Assembly (NCBI GenBank): GCA_027620815.1
Contig: JAQCDH010000025.1
Span: 1 to 9,587 of the forward strand
Length of the DNA stretch: 9,587 nucleotides
Reading direction: 5' to 3'
Source of the DNA: Bacillota bacterium
GTDB lineage: Bacteria > Bacillota_I > Bacilli_A > Acholeplasmatales > Acholeplasmataceae
Below the pieces are notes generated by a model. That model did no database searches and was not told where the DNA came from. It was given only the letters and a program-made list of their open reading frames with translations. The position numbers and the translations under genes are program-made. This document shows positions 1 through 7,420 of the stretch, in pieces (position 1 is the stretch's first letter; each line of letters begins with the position of its first letter).

Positions 1-2234
1 TAAAAGCACTACATTCCTCTACTCAAGAACAAATTAGAAATCAACATCTTAAAAAAACAATTTATTTTTCAATGGAATTTTTAATGGGTCGTATGATTAC
101 CAATAATTTATACAGCTTAGGCATTTATGAAGATGTTAAAGCGTTATTTGAGGAACATCATTTCGATATTAATGAAGTTGAAAATTTTGAGACAGATGCA
201 GGACTTGGAAATGGTGGACTCGGAAGACTCGCAGCATGCTTTTTAGACTCAGCAGCAGCGCTTAAACTACCATTATATGGAAACAGTATTCGTTATACTA
301 AGGGTTTTTTTATACAAACAATAGAAAATCATAAACAACACGAATATCCAGATCCATGGTTAGATAAGCCATATCTTTGGGAAGAAAGAAAAGAAGATGA
401 AGCCATTGACATTCCTTATTATGGATATGTAGAGCACACTCAACTAAAAAATCCGATGTGGGTTAAAGCGGTTCCTTACGATATGTATATTGCAGGAGAT
501 CAAAATGGTGTCGCAACAAGACTTCGTTTATGGTCAACAGAACCTAGTGATAAACAAAAACATCAAGATAAAGACTATTTAAACATGGTCAAAACGATAT
601 CTGAAGCACTTTATCCAGATGATTCAAAAGATGAAGGAAAAACACTACGTCTTCAACAACAATATTTATTTAGTGCAGCAGGTGTTCAAAATGCCATTAG
701 AGAACATAAATCGTTTGGTTTAGATTTAAAATCGTTACCTGAACACTATACATTTCAACTTAACGATACCCACCCAGCTGTTGTGATTCCTGAAATGATG
801 CGTATATTAATGGATGAAGAAGGATTTGGTTATGATGAAGCATGGGATATCACAACAAGAACTTGTGCATATACCAATCACACCATACTATCTGAGGCTT
901 TAGAAAAATGGAATAAAGTTATTTACCGAAACTTATTACCTCGTATTTATGAGATCATTCAAGAAATGAATCGTCGTTTTAATATGCTTGTTAAAGAAGA
1001 TGGTCGATTTAATGAAAATGAAGAGTATTTATTACAATTGATTGGAAGTAATCATGTTCGAATGGCAAATATTGCAATTTACGGAGCATTTAGTGTCAAT
1101 GGTGTTGCAGCCCTACATACAAATATTTTAAAAGAAACGGAACTTCATCGTTTTTACATGTTATTTCCTAACAAATTTAATAATAAAACCAATGGTGTTA
1201 CGCATCGTCGTTGGCTTATACAAGTCAATCAAGAACTTATCCATTTAATTGAAAGTAAAATTGGTAGTGATTTTAAAAAAGATTTGACACATTTAAAAGA
1301 GCTTGAACAATTTAAAGATGATGTTGATTTTCTAAAAGGAATCAAAGACGTCAAGCTTAAAAAACAACAACAACTTATTCAATACATTAAAGACAAAGAA
1401 GGCGTCACACTTATTGAAGGTGCGATTTTTGACATTCAAATTAAACGTCTTCATGAATATAAACGCCAACTGATGAATATTTTACATATTATTCACGTGT
1501 ACTTAGAACTTAAATCAAATCCTTCATTTAAAGAAAATTATGTCGCACATAACTTTATTTTTGGTGCAAAAGCAGCGCCATCTTATGCAATGGCAAAAGA
1601 AATCATTGAACTTATTAGTCGAGTTTCAAGTGTGATTAACAATGATGATGAGGTTAATCATTTATTAAAAGTCGTTTTTGTTACCAATTATAACGTGACG
1701 TATGCAGAAAATCTTATTCCAGCTGCTGATATTTCAGAACAAATATCTACTGCAACAAAAGAAGCAAGTGGAACAGGAAATATGAAATTTATGATGAATG
1801 GTGCCATTACCTTAGGAACCTTAGATGGTGCAAATGTTGAAATTGTTGAAGAAGCTGGAGAAGATAACGCAATTATCCTTGGTCTTAATGCTGAAGAAGT
1901 GACAAATATTTATAAAAATAACCATTATCAACCCAAAGCAATTTATGATCAAGATGAGCGGTTAAAACGTATTTTTGACTTTATAAGAACACTAACAAAT
2001 AACCCACAACACTTTGATTTTATTTTAAACAACTTATTAAATAATGATTACTTTTTAGTACTTAAAGATTTCAATGCCTATGTTTTAGCACATGAAACTG
2101 CAAATGAATGGTTTAAAGACCCACTTTCATGGGCGAAGAAAACATTAATCAATATTGCAAATTCATCTTTCTTTTCTTCTGATCGTACGATTGAACAATA
2201 TAACACAGATCTTTGGCATTTAAAAGAAATTTAA
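1..2234 (+). CDS. glgP: Glycogen/maltodextrin phosphorylase (GT35), 5'-truncated by window edge
   Basis: Pyridoxal-phosphate-dependent phosphorylase that releases glucose-1-phosphate from non-reducing ends of alpha-1,4-glucan in the cytoplasm. The frame is open from base 3 (743 residues visible). The residues before the Met at 72 (KKTIYFS, leading into MEFLMGR) are family sequence, so that Met is internal and roughly 40-60 N-terminal residues are missing. Visible family motifs are DAGLGNGGLGRLAACFLDS near 197-255, FQLNDTHPAV near 751-780, TNGVTHRRWL near 1191-1220, the phosphate/PLP-site IKRLHEYKRQ near 1440-1470, and EASGTGNMKF at 1761-1790, whose Lys (codon 1785-1787) is the expected PLP Schiff-base lysine. 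The C-terminus is complete and ends in TAA. The next gene starts 15 nt after the stop, which suggests cotranscription. The split between glycogen and maltodextrin preference cannot be made from sequence; the adjacent branching and debranching genes favour glycogen. Confidence 0.96.
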   Translation, partial: KALHSSTQEQIRNQHLKKTIYFSMEFLMGRMITNNLYSLGIYEDVKALFEEHHFDINEVENFETDAGLGNGGLGRLAACFLDSAAALKLPLYGNSIRYTKGFFIQTIENHKQHEYPDPWLDKPYLWEERKEDEAIDIPYYGYVEHTQLKNPMWVKAVPYDMYIAGDQNGVATRLRLWSTEPSDKQKHQDKDYLNMVKTISEALYPDDSKDEGKTLRLQQQYLFSAAGVQNAIREHKSFGLDLKSLPEHYTFQLNDTHPAVVIPEMMRILMDEEGFGYDEAWDITTRTCAYTNHTILSEALEKWNKVIYRNLLPRIYEIIQEMNRRFNMLVKEDGRFNENEEYLLQLIGSNHVRMANIAIYGAFSVNGVAALHTNILKETELHRFYMLFPNKFNNKTNGVTHRRWLIQVNQELIHLIESKIGSDFKKDLTHLKELEQFKDDVDFLKGIKDVKLKKQQQLIQYIKDKEGVTLIEGAIFDIQIKRLHEYKRQLMNILHIIHVYLELKSNPSFKENYVAHNFIFGAKAAPSYAMAKEIIELISRVSSVINNDDEVNHLLKVVFVTNYNVTYAENLIPAADISEQISTATKEASGTGNMKFMMNGAITLGTLDGANVEIVEEAGEDNAIILGLNAEEVTNIYKNNHYQPKAIYDQDERLKRIFDFIRTLTNNPQHFDFILNNLLNNDYFLVLKDFNAYVLAHETANEWFKDPLSWAKKTLINIANSSFFSSDRTIEQYNTDLWHLKEI

Positions 2235-2239
2235 ACGTT

Positions 2240-2244
2240 GGAGG
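2240..2244 (+). promoter_or_regulatory. Shine-Dalgarno GGAGG that fixes the start of the GH13 amylase gene
   Basis: GGAGG lies 5 nt before the ATG at 2250. An in-frame TTG at 2238 overlaps this site and so cannot be the start; the protein begins MAKNTN. Confidence 0.85.
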
Positions 2245-2249
2245 CCGTC

Positions 2250-3524
2250 ATGGCAAAAAACACAAATCTCGAATTAAGAAATCAAGTCATTTATCAAGTT
2301 TATCCAAGACAATATTCTAAAGAAGGCACATTTGAAGCATTACGTAACGATTTAGACCGAATTGTTAAATTGGGAGTTTCTGTTTTGTATTTACTACCCA
2401 TCCATCCAATCGGGCACGTTGAACGTAAAGGAATCGATGGATGCCCGTATTCAATTTCTGATTATTATGGCATTGCTGAAGAATTAGGAACGATGGAAGA
2501 TTTTGATAGACTTGTTTCTGATGCACACCAAAAAGGTTTGAAAGTGATGTTAGATATTGTTTTTAACCATACATCTAGAGATTCAAAACTCACAAAAGAA
2601 CATCCTGAATGGTTTTATAAAAATCAAGATGGTGGGTTTGCAAATCGAATTGTTGAGTGGTTAGATGTCACAGATTTAACCTATCAAGATCCAAAACAAT
2701 GGTCTTATTTAATTGAGAATCTCATTTTTTGGGCAAACAAAGTCGATGGCTTTCGTTGTGATGTTGCCCCGATGGTTCCTCTTGCATTTTGGGAAGAGGC
2801 GAGAAAAGAAGTCGAAAAAGTATCACCAAATCATATTTGGTTAACTGAAACTGTGCATCCACAATTTATCCAATATATACGTTCACTGGGACATCAAGCT
2901 CATAGTGATGGTGAGATGTATCAAGTATTTGATATCGGTTATGATTATGATATCGATGATGAATATGAAGGCTATTTAAAAGGTAATGTTTCATTAAAAT
3001 CCTATATTGAGGCAGTTGAGAAACAAGACTTTATGTATCCAAATAACTACATTAAATTACGTGCTTTTGAAAATCATGATAAGTCAAGATTAAGATCAAA
3101 AGTTCAAGATGATCATATGTTTAAAAATATGCTTGCGATGAGTTTCTTTTTCAAAGGAACACCGATGCTTTATAACGGTGTTGAGGTTATGTCAACTAAG
3201 CATTTAACGCTCTTTGATAAAGATCCAATTGATTGGCAAGAACACGATGATATCACGCCTTTTTTAAAAACATTGATTCAGCTCAAAAAACATCCATTAA
3301 ATAAAGATGGACATTTTAAAGTTCATTTTAAAGAAGGTGGCGCTGTTTTATCTTATGAAAAAGATGGACTAAAAATGGTAGGACTATTTAATATTGAAGG
3401 TGTCATACTTCAAAACATCCCTTTAGAAAAAGGCACGTATCTAAATGAAATGACTCAAGAAAATATTGAACTCAATGGCACCTATACAGGAAATGATCCA
3501 GTTTGGATCATCACTTCATGTTAG
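2250..3524 (+). CDS. Compact cytoplasmic alpha-amylase-family (GH13) glycoside hydrolase
   Basis: A 424-residue GH13 enzyme predicted to cleave alpha-glucosidic bonds in dextrins or glycogen fragments. It starts at once with the first barrel strand (NQVIYQVYPRQYS, 11-23), with no signal peptide and no N-terminal carbohydrate-binding domain, so it should act inside the cell. The conserved regions are complete: CPYSISDYYGI at 65-75, region I DIVFNH at 102-107, region II GFRCDVAP at 167-174 with nucleophile Asp171, region III WLTET with acid/base Glu200, and region IV FENHD with Asp277. Only about 60 residues separate regions I and II, so domain B is very short. A small beta domain of about 75 residues closes the protein. 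The GFRCDVA plus WLDVTDL pattern resembles a group of intracellular GH13 proteins whose specificity I cannot assign; alpha-amylase, maltogenic or oligosaccharide hydrolase activity are all possible. It sits 15 nt after glgP and overlaps the pullulanase gene. Confidence 0.9.
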   Translation: MAKNTNLELRNQVIYQVYPRQYSKEGTFEALRNDLDRIVKLGVSVLYLLPIHPIGHVERKGIDGCPYSISDYYGIAEELGTMEDFDRLVSDAHQKGLKVMLDIVFNHTSRDSKLTKEHPEWFYKNQDGGFANRIVEWLDVTDLTYQDPKQWSYLIENLIFWANKVDGFRCDVAPMVPLAFWEEARKEVEKVSPNHIWLTETVHPQFIQYIRSLGHQAHSDGEMYQVFDIGYDYDIDDEYEGYLKGNVSLKSYIEAVEKQDFMYPNNYIKLRAFENHDKSRLRSKVQDDHMFKNMLAMSFFFKGTPMLYNGVEVMSTKHLTLFDKDPIDWQEHDDITPFLKTLIQLKKHPLNKDGHFKVHFKEGGAVLSYEKDGLKMVGLFNIEGVILQNIPLEKGTYLNEMTQENIELNGTYTGNDPVWIITSC

Positions 3525-5437
3525 CTTTTATTGACGATCATAATTATATACGTATAGAATTTGATGGATACATCCACGATGTATCCCTTTTAAACATGCC
3601 ATGCAAATTTGATAAAAAGGTAGGAAACAATCAATACTTCATTTCAGAGGAGTCAATTCCTCTTCAACAAGCAGATCGCATGATGATTAATGGACAGTCG
3701 GTACCTCTTCAAATTGGATTGGTCACCTTAATGGATCACTTTAATAAAACCTATCAATATGACGGTCCGCTTGGTGCAATTTATCATCCAGAATATACCG
3801 ATTTTTATGTATATAGTCCAGTTGCAAAAGAAATTAAACTCAACATAAAAGGTCAATTATTTCCTATGACTGGTGATGGCATGATGTATCATGTTCGTAT
3901 TGAAGGTGATCTTGCTTTTGAACCTTATTTTTTTGATGTAAGGCTTGTGGATACATTTAAAAAAGTTCAAGATCCGTATTTAAAGATGACCGATACCACT
4001 GATGGTGTTGTCATTCCACACTACTATCAAACAAAAAAAGCACATATTAAACAAGATAAAAAAGATGCCATCATTTATGAAGCTCATGTACGTGATGTCA
4101 CGCAAAATCTAAATATTAACAATAAAGGTCTTTTTCTAGGGTTACTTGAAAAAGATGAAACAAAAGGATTTTCATTTATAAATTATGCACACAGTTTAGG
4201 TGTAACCCATATTCAGTTACTTCCTATTTTTGATTTTGAAGGTGTTGATCCCATTTATAAATCTAGATTTTATAATTGGGGCTACAATCCAAAACATTAC
4301 TTTGGCTTGCAGCCATGGTTTTCATCTCAACCTACGCAACCTAAAGAAACTCTGTTGGAAGCCATTCAAATGATTGATGCCATTCATGAAAAAGGACTTG
4401 GTGTCATTATGGATGTCGTCTATAATCACGTTTTTGACATGGAAACATACCCATATGATGATCTTGTTCCCGGATATTTCTATCGACATGATGATCAATA
4501 TCAAAGAAGTAATGGTTCATATTGTGGAAATGAAGTCGAATCAAGACGATACATGGTAAGAAGACTCATTTTAGATAGTCTTATTCATTTTATTGAAACA
4601 TATGATATTGATGGCTTTCGATTTGATCTCATGGGACTTCATGATGTAGAAACAATGAACCTCATTTATTTAAAACTTTCATCAATCAAGCCTGAAATTT
4701 TCATCTACGGCGAAGGATGGCATATGGGTGAAGTCCTAGAGGATCATGAAAAAGCATCTCAAAAAAACCATCAACTCATGCCACATATCGCACATTTTAA
4801 CGATACATTTAGAAATCAAGTCAAAGGTGAATTACATGGAAAAGAACTTGGTTATGGGACAGGCGGAGAAGTTGATTTAGAGGATTTAATTTTACTTTTA
4901 AAAGGATCGCCACACGTCTTTAAAGATGCCTCTTATAGTATCAATTATGTTGAATGCCATGACAACATGACACTTTATGATAAATTATTAAAAGATGGTC
5001 ATGAGCCATCACTAGATAAGTCATATCAAAATTTTACCAATGCGCTTGTCATGATCAGTGAAGGCATCACTTTTTTTCATGCGGGTCAAGAAATGTATCG
5101 TTCAAAACAAGGTATTGAAAATTCATATCAATCTTCAGATGAAATTAATCAATTAATTTATGATATCGGTACTCATACAGAAACGTTTCAAAAACTTACT
5201 GCATTTAAAAAACAAACTGTTAACATGTCACGCACCTATAACATCAAAGATCAACATATCGTAATCGACATCAAAGATGATCATACCTCATATGAGGTCA
5301 TTATTAAAACCACTTTGACCCCCTATACAATTTCAACATCTTCATGTATACTAATGATATCAACTGCACCTGTAAAACAAGGTAATCAACAAGTAGAATT
5401 AAATACAATAGGTGTCTATATATTTAAAAAAAGGTAA
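3518..5437 (+). CDS. amyX: Type I pullulanase, alpha-1,6 debranching enzyme (GH13_14)
   Basis: Hydrolyses alpha-1,6 branch points in glycogen, limit dextrin or pullulan. The 639-residue protein has no signal peptide, so it is probably cytoplasmic. Order: an N-terminal beta region (1-75), a CBM48-like domain around LGAIYHPEYTDFYVYSPVA (85-165), then the barrel from IIYEAHVRD (185-193). The pullulanase hallmark YNWGYNP is at 252-258. Catalytic regions are DVVYNH 299-304, GFRFDLMGLHD 366-376 (nucleophile Asp370), YGEGW 397-401 (acid/base Glu399) and VECHDN 478-483 (Asp482). FFHAGQE (519-525), typical of the family, follows. It is somewhat shorter than Bacillus pullulanases of about 700 residues. 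The chosen ATG overlaps the previous stop (ATGTTAG, 7-nt overlap), which suggests translational reinitiation; an in-frame TTG at 3503 is an alternative five codons upstream, and neither has a strong Shine-Dalgarno. It probably removes the stubs left by the upstream phosphorylase. Confidence 0.94.
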   Translation: MLAFIDDHNYIRIEFDGYIHDVSLLNMPCKFDKKVGNNQYFISEESIPLQQADRMMINGQSVPLQIGLVTLMDHFNKTYQYDGPLGAIYHPEYTDFYVYSPVAKEIKLNIKGQLFPMTGDGMMYHVRIEGDLAFEPYFFDVRLVDTFKKVQDPYLKMTDTTDGVVIPHYYQTKKAHIKQDKKDAIIYEAHVRDVTQNLNINNKGLFLGLLEKDETKGFSFINYAHSLGVTHIQLLPIFDFEGVDPIYKSRFYNWGYNPKHYFGLQPWFSSQPTQPKETLLEAIQMIDAIHEKGLGVIMDVVYNHVFDMETYPYDDLVPGYFYRHDDQYQRSNGSYCGNEVESRRYMVRRLILDSLIHFIETYDIDGFRFDLMGLHDVETMNLIYLKLSSIKPEIFIYGEGWHMGEVLEDHEKASQKNHQLMPHIAHFNDTFRNQVKGELHGKELGYGTGGEVDLEDLILLLKGSPHVFKDASYSINYVECHDNMTLYDKLLKDGHEPSLDKSYQNFTNALVMISEGITFFHAGQEMYRSKQGIENSYQSSDEINQLIYDIGTHTETFQKLTAFKKQTVNMSRTYNIKDQHIVIDIKDDHTSYEVIIKTTLTPYTISTSSCILMISTAPVKQGNQQVELNTIGVYIFKKR

Positions 5438-5446
5438 GGTAAACAT

Positions 5447-7285
5447 ATGATCCATGATACGATGATGGCGACATTTTTTGAAGGGAATCATCATCAACTT
5501 CATCAATTATTTGGTGCACATATCATCGGTGAAGAAACAGTATTTACAGTCTATGCACCGAATGCAAAACAAGTTAAATTGATTGCAAGTTTTAATCACT
5601 TTATGGGTGATCAACATATCATGCATCAAATTCATTTTCAAGGTGTTTATCAAATTAAAGTCCAAGGTCATCATCAAGATGCGATTTATAAATATGAGAT
5701 TTTAACATATGCAGGGACAGTTTTACATAAAGCTGACCCTTTTGCTTTTTATGCTGAAAAACCACCTCATACAGCTTCTAAAGTATTTCAATTAGAAGGG
5801 TATCAGTGGCAAGATCAACAGTATTTTAATCAAAAAAAGCAATCTTATGATCAACCGATGTTTGTCTATGAAGTTCATTTAGGATCATGGCGTAAAGAAG
5901 ACGGTAAGTATTTAACTTACCAACGACTTGTAGAAACTTTGATTCCTTATGTGAAAGATCAAGGCTTTACACATATTGAATTAATGCCGGTGTACGAACA
6001 TCCTTTTGATGGTTCATGGGGATATCAAGGGACAGGCTACTTTGCAGCAACCTCTCGCTTTGGAAATCCTCATGAATTGATGTATTTTATTGATCAATGT
6101 CACCAACAAGGACTTGGTGTCATCATGGATTGGGTCTTAGGTCACATTTGCAAAGATGCCCATGGTTTATCTTTTTTTGATGGCACGCCACTTTATGAAT
6201 TTGACGATCAGCTACGAAGAGAAAACACGACTTGGGGAACAGACAACTTAGATTTTTATAAAGGAATTACAAAAAGCTTTATGAAATCCGCATTATCTTT
6301 TTGGGTCGATTATTACCATGTTGATGGGTTTCGTATTGATGCTGTTTCTAATTTATTATTTTATTTAGGGAATCCTAATATTGGCACGAATGAAGGTGCC
6401 ATTCAATTTCTAAAAGAAGCGTCTTCGATGCTTTATCAAAAAGATGATCGCATTTTATTTATGGCAGAAGATTCAACGGACTTTCCAAAAGTTACGCATC
6501 CTCTTAAAGATGGTGGATTAGGGTTTAATTATAAGTGGAACATGGGATTTATGAATGATGTTTTAAGATATTTTAAAGAAGATCCTATCCATCGTAAGTA
6601 TCATCATCATAAAATTACATTTGGATTGATGTATGCCTTTAATGAATCGTTTATTCTTCCTTTTTCACATGATGAAGTGGTTCATATGAAAGGATCATTA
6701 ATTAATAAAATGCCCGGAGATTACTTTCAAAAGTTTGCAAATTGGCGTCTTTTACTCGGACTACTCACAACCCATCCAGGAAAAAAACTTTTATTTATGG
6801 GTGGTGAATTTGCACAGTTCAGTGAATGGGCATACGAGGGTCAATTAGATTGGCATTTATTTGACTATGAAGCCCATCAAAAAGGCAATCAATTTTTTAA
6901 AGATTTACTTCAAGTTTATAAACATCATGATGCATTTTATCAAAGAGATTTATTTTCTGATACCTTCGAATGGCTTGTTGTGGATGATCAAGACCAAAGT
7001 GTTTTTGCATTCATGAGACATTCAGAAAACAACCACATGCTTGTTGTTTTAAATATGACACCAAATGTTCACCATGGATATCAAATTGGTGTGCCACTGA
7101 GTGGCGTTTACGAAGAAGTATTAAATAGTGACCATGAGCGTTATTTTGGATCGAATATCTATAATGGTTTACCTATTCATAGTCATCAAGAATCAAGACA
7201 AGGGAAATCGTACCATATTTCTGTTACAATAGGACCATTATCCATGGCAATCTTTCAATATAAAGGAGAATCACATGACATTTAG
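5447..7285 (+). CDS. glgB: 1,4-alpha-glucan branching enzyme (GH13_9)
   Basis: Makes alpha-1,6 branches by transferring alpha-1,4 segments during glycogen synthesis in the cytoplasm. The protein has 612 residues and lacks the extra N-terminal domain of the longer enzymes such as that of E. coli. An N-terminal CBM48 (about 18-105, YAPNAKQVKLIASFN at 36-50) is followed by the signature YEVHLGSW (141-148) and WGYQGTGYFA (191-200). Catalytic regions are DWVLGH 228-233, GFRIDAV 294-300 (nucleophile Asp298), MAEDST 339-344 (acid/base Glu341) and LPFSHDEVVH 404-413 (Asp409). GLGFNYKWNMGF (358-369) and LLFMGGEFAQ are also diagnostic. A C-terminal beta domain completes the fold. The usual Pro in region I (DWVPGH) is Leu231, and the usual Pro in the Y(F)xPTSR segment is Ala201. 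A TAAGG Shine-Dalgarno (5435-5439) overlaps the pullulanase stop, 9 nt before this start. Confidence 0.96.
   Translation: MIHDTMMATFFEGNHHQLHQLFGAHIIGEETVFTVYAPNAKQVKLIASFNHFMGDQHIMHQIHFQGVYQIKVQGHHQDAIYKYEILTYAGTVLHKADPFAFYAEKPPHTASKVFQLEGYQWQDQQYFNQKKQSYDQPMFVYEVHLGSWRKEDGKYLTYQRLVETLIPYVKDQGFTHIELMPVYEHPFDGSWGYQGTGYFAATSRFGNPHELMYFIDQCHQQGLGVIMDWVLGHICKDAHGLSFFDGTPLYEFDDQLRRENTTWGTDNLDFYKGITKSFMKSALSFWVDYYHVDGFRIDAVSNLLFYLGNPNIGTNEGAIQFLKEASSMLYQKDDRILFMAEDSTDFPKVTHPLKDGGLGFNYKWNMGFMNDVLRYFKEDPIHRKYHHHKITFGLMYAFNESFILPFSHDEVVHMKGSLINKMPGDYFQKFANWRLLLGLLTTHPGKKLLFMGGEFAQFSEWAYEGQLDWHLFDYEAHQKGNQFFKDLLQVYKHHDAFYQRDLFSDTFEWLVVDDQDQSVFAFMRHSENNHMLVVLNMTPNVHHGYQIGVPLSGVYEEVLNSDHERYFGSNIYNGLPIHSHQESRQGKSYHISVTIGPLSMAIFQYKGESHDI
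7262..7268 (+). promoter_or_regulatory. Strong Shine-Dalgarno AAAGGAG inside the 3' end of glgB
   Basis: AAAGGAG lies 6 nt before the ATG at 7275. It falls within the last glgB codons and is among the best ribosome binding sites in the window. It supports real translation of the small ORF that follows. Confidence 0.7.
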
Positions 7286-7397
7286 TGATATTTTAAAGCA
7301 TCATGACTTACCATTACCATTTCATGAAAATATGATTGCATCTCTCATGAAACCACTTCAATCGTATTTAGATTCAATTGATGATCAAAAACTATAA
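7275..7397 (+). CDS. Small 40-residue protein of unknown function at operon end
   Basis: A 40-codon ORF starting at ATG 7275, overlapping the last 11 nt of glgB in another frame, and ending in TAA at 7395-7397, where the terminator stem begins. It is preceded by AAAGGAG at 6-nt spacing. The protein begins MTFSDILKHH, contains the proline pair DLPLPF near residue 11, and ends SIDDQKL. It has no signal peptide, no transmembrane segment and no Cys; residues 18-35 could form an amphipathic helix. I recognise no family. It could be a real small protein, perhaps an accessory of the glycogen enzymes, or the surviving 5' end of a longer gene whose remainder was lost before the terminator. The strong ribosome binding site and placement favour translation; function is unknown. 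Confidence 0.6.
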   Translation: MTFSDILKHHDLPLPFHENMIASLMKPLQSYLDSIDDQKL

Positions 7398-7420
7398 AAA
7401 AAGCGCAATGCGCTTTTTTT
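7396..7420. terminator. Bidirectional rho-independent terminator between convergent operons
   Basis: A perfect 11-bp inverted repeat: seven A, GCGC, loop AAT, GCGC, seven T, followed by one more T. With A- and T-tracts on the two sides, it reads as GC hairpin plus U-tract on either strand. It overlaps the small ORF stop on the plus strand and touches the last base of the lacI stop (7420) on the minus strand, so it serves both convergent units. Confidence 0.9.

Noticed and set aside
72..74. ATG at 72 as the start of glycogen phosphorylase
   Set aside because: The in-frame sequence upstream (KKTIYFS) is conserved phosphorylase sequence and runs to the window edge, so this Met is internal.
2238..2240. 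TTG at 2238 as the amylase-family start
   Set aside because: It overlaps the GGAGG ribosome binding site that serves the ATG at 2250.
4322..4559. Two short ORFs, one on each strand, inside the pullulanase gene
   Set aside because: They lie within a well-conserved enzyme frame (region I), have no recognisable product, and are out-of-frame shadows.
6341..6410. Shortened loop after region II in the branching enzyme compared with E. coli GlgB
   Set aside because: As recalled, Bacillus-type GlgB has a loop of the same length, so this looks like a normal lineage feature rather than a deletion.
6597..6612. CAT-repeat run giving His-His-His in the branching enzyme
   Set aside because: A YHH segment at this place is normal in branching enzymes; the short triplet run is not a meaningful repeat or metal site.
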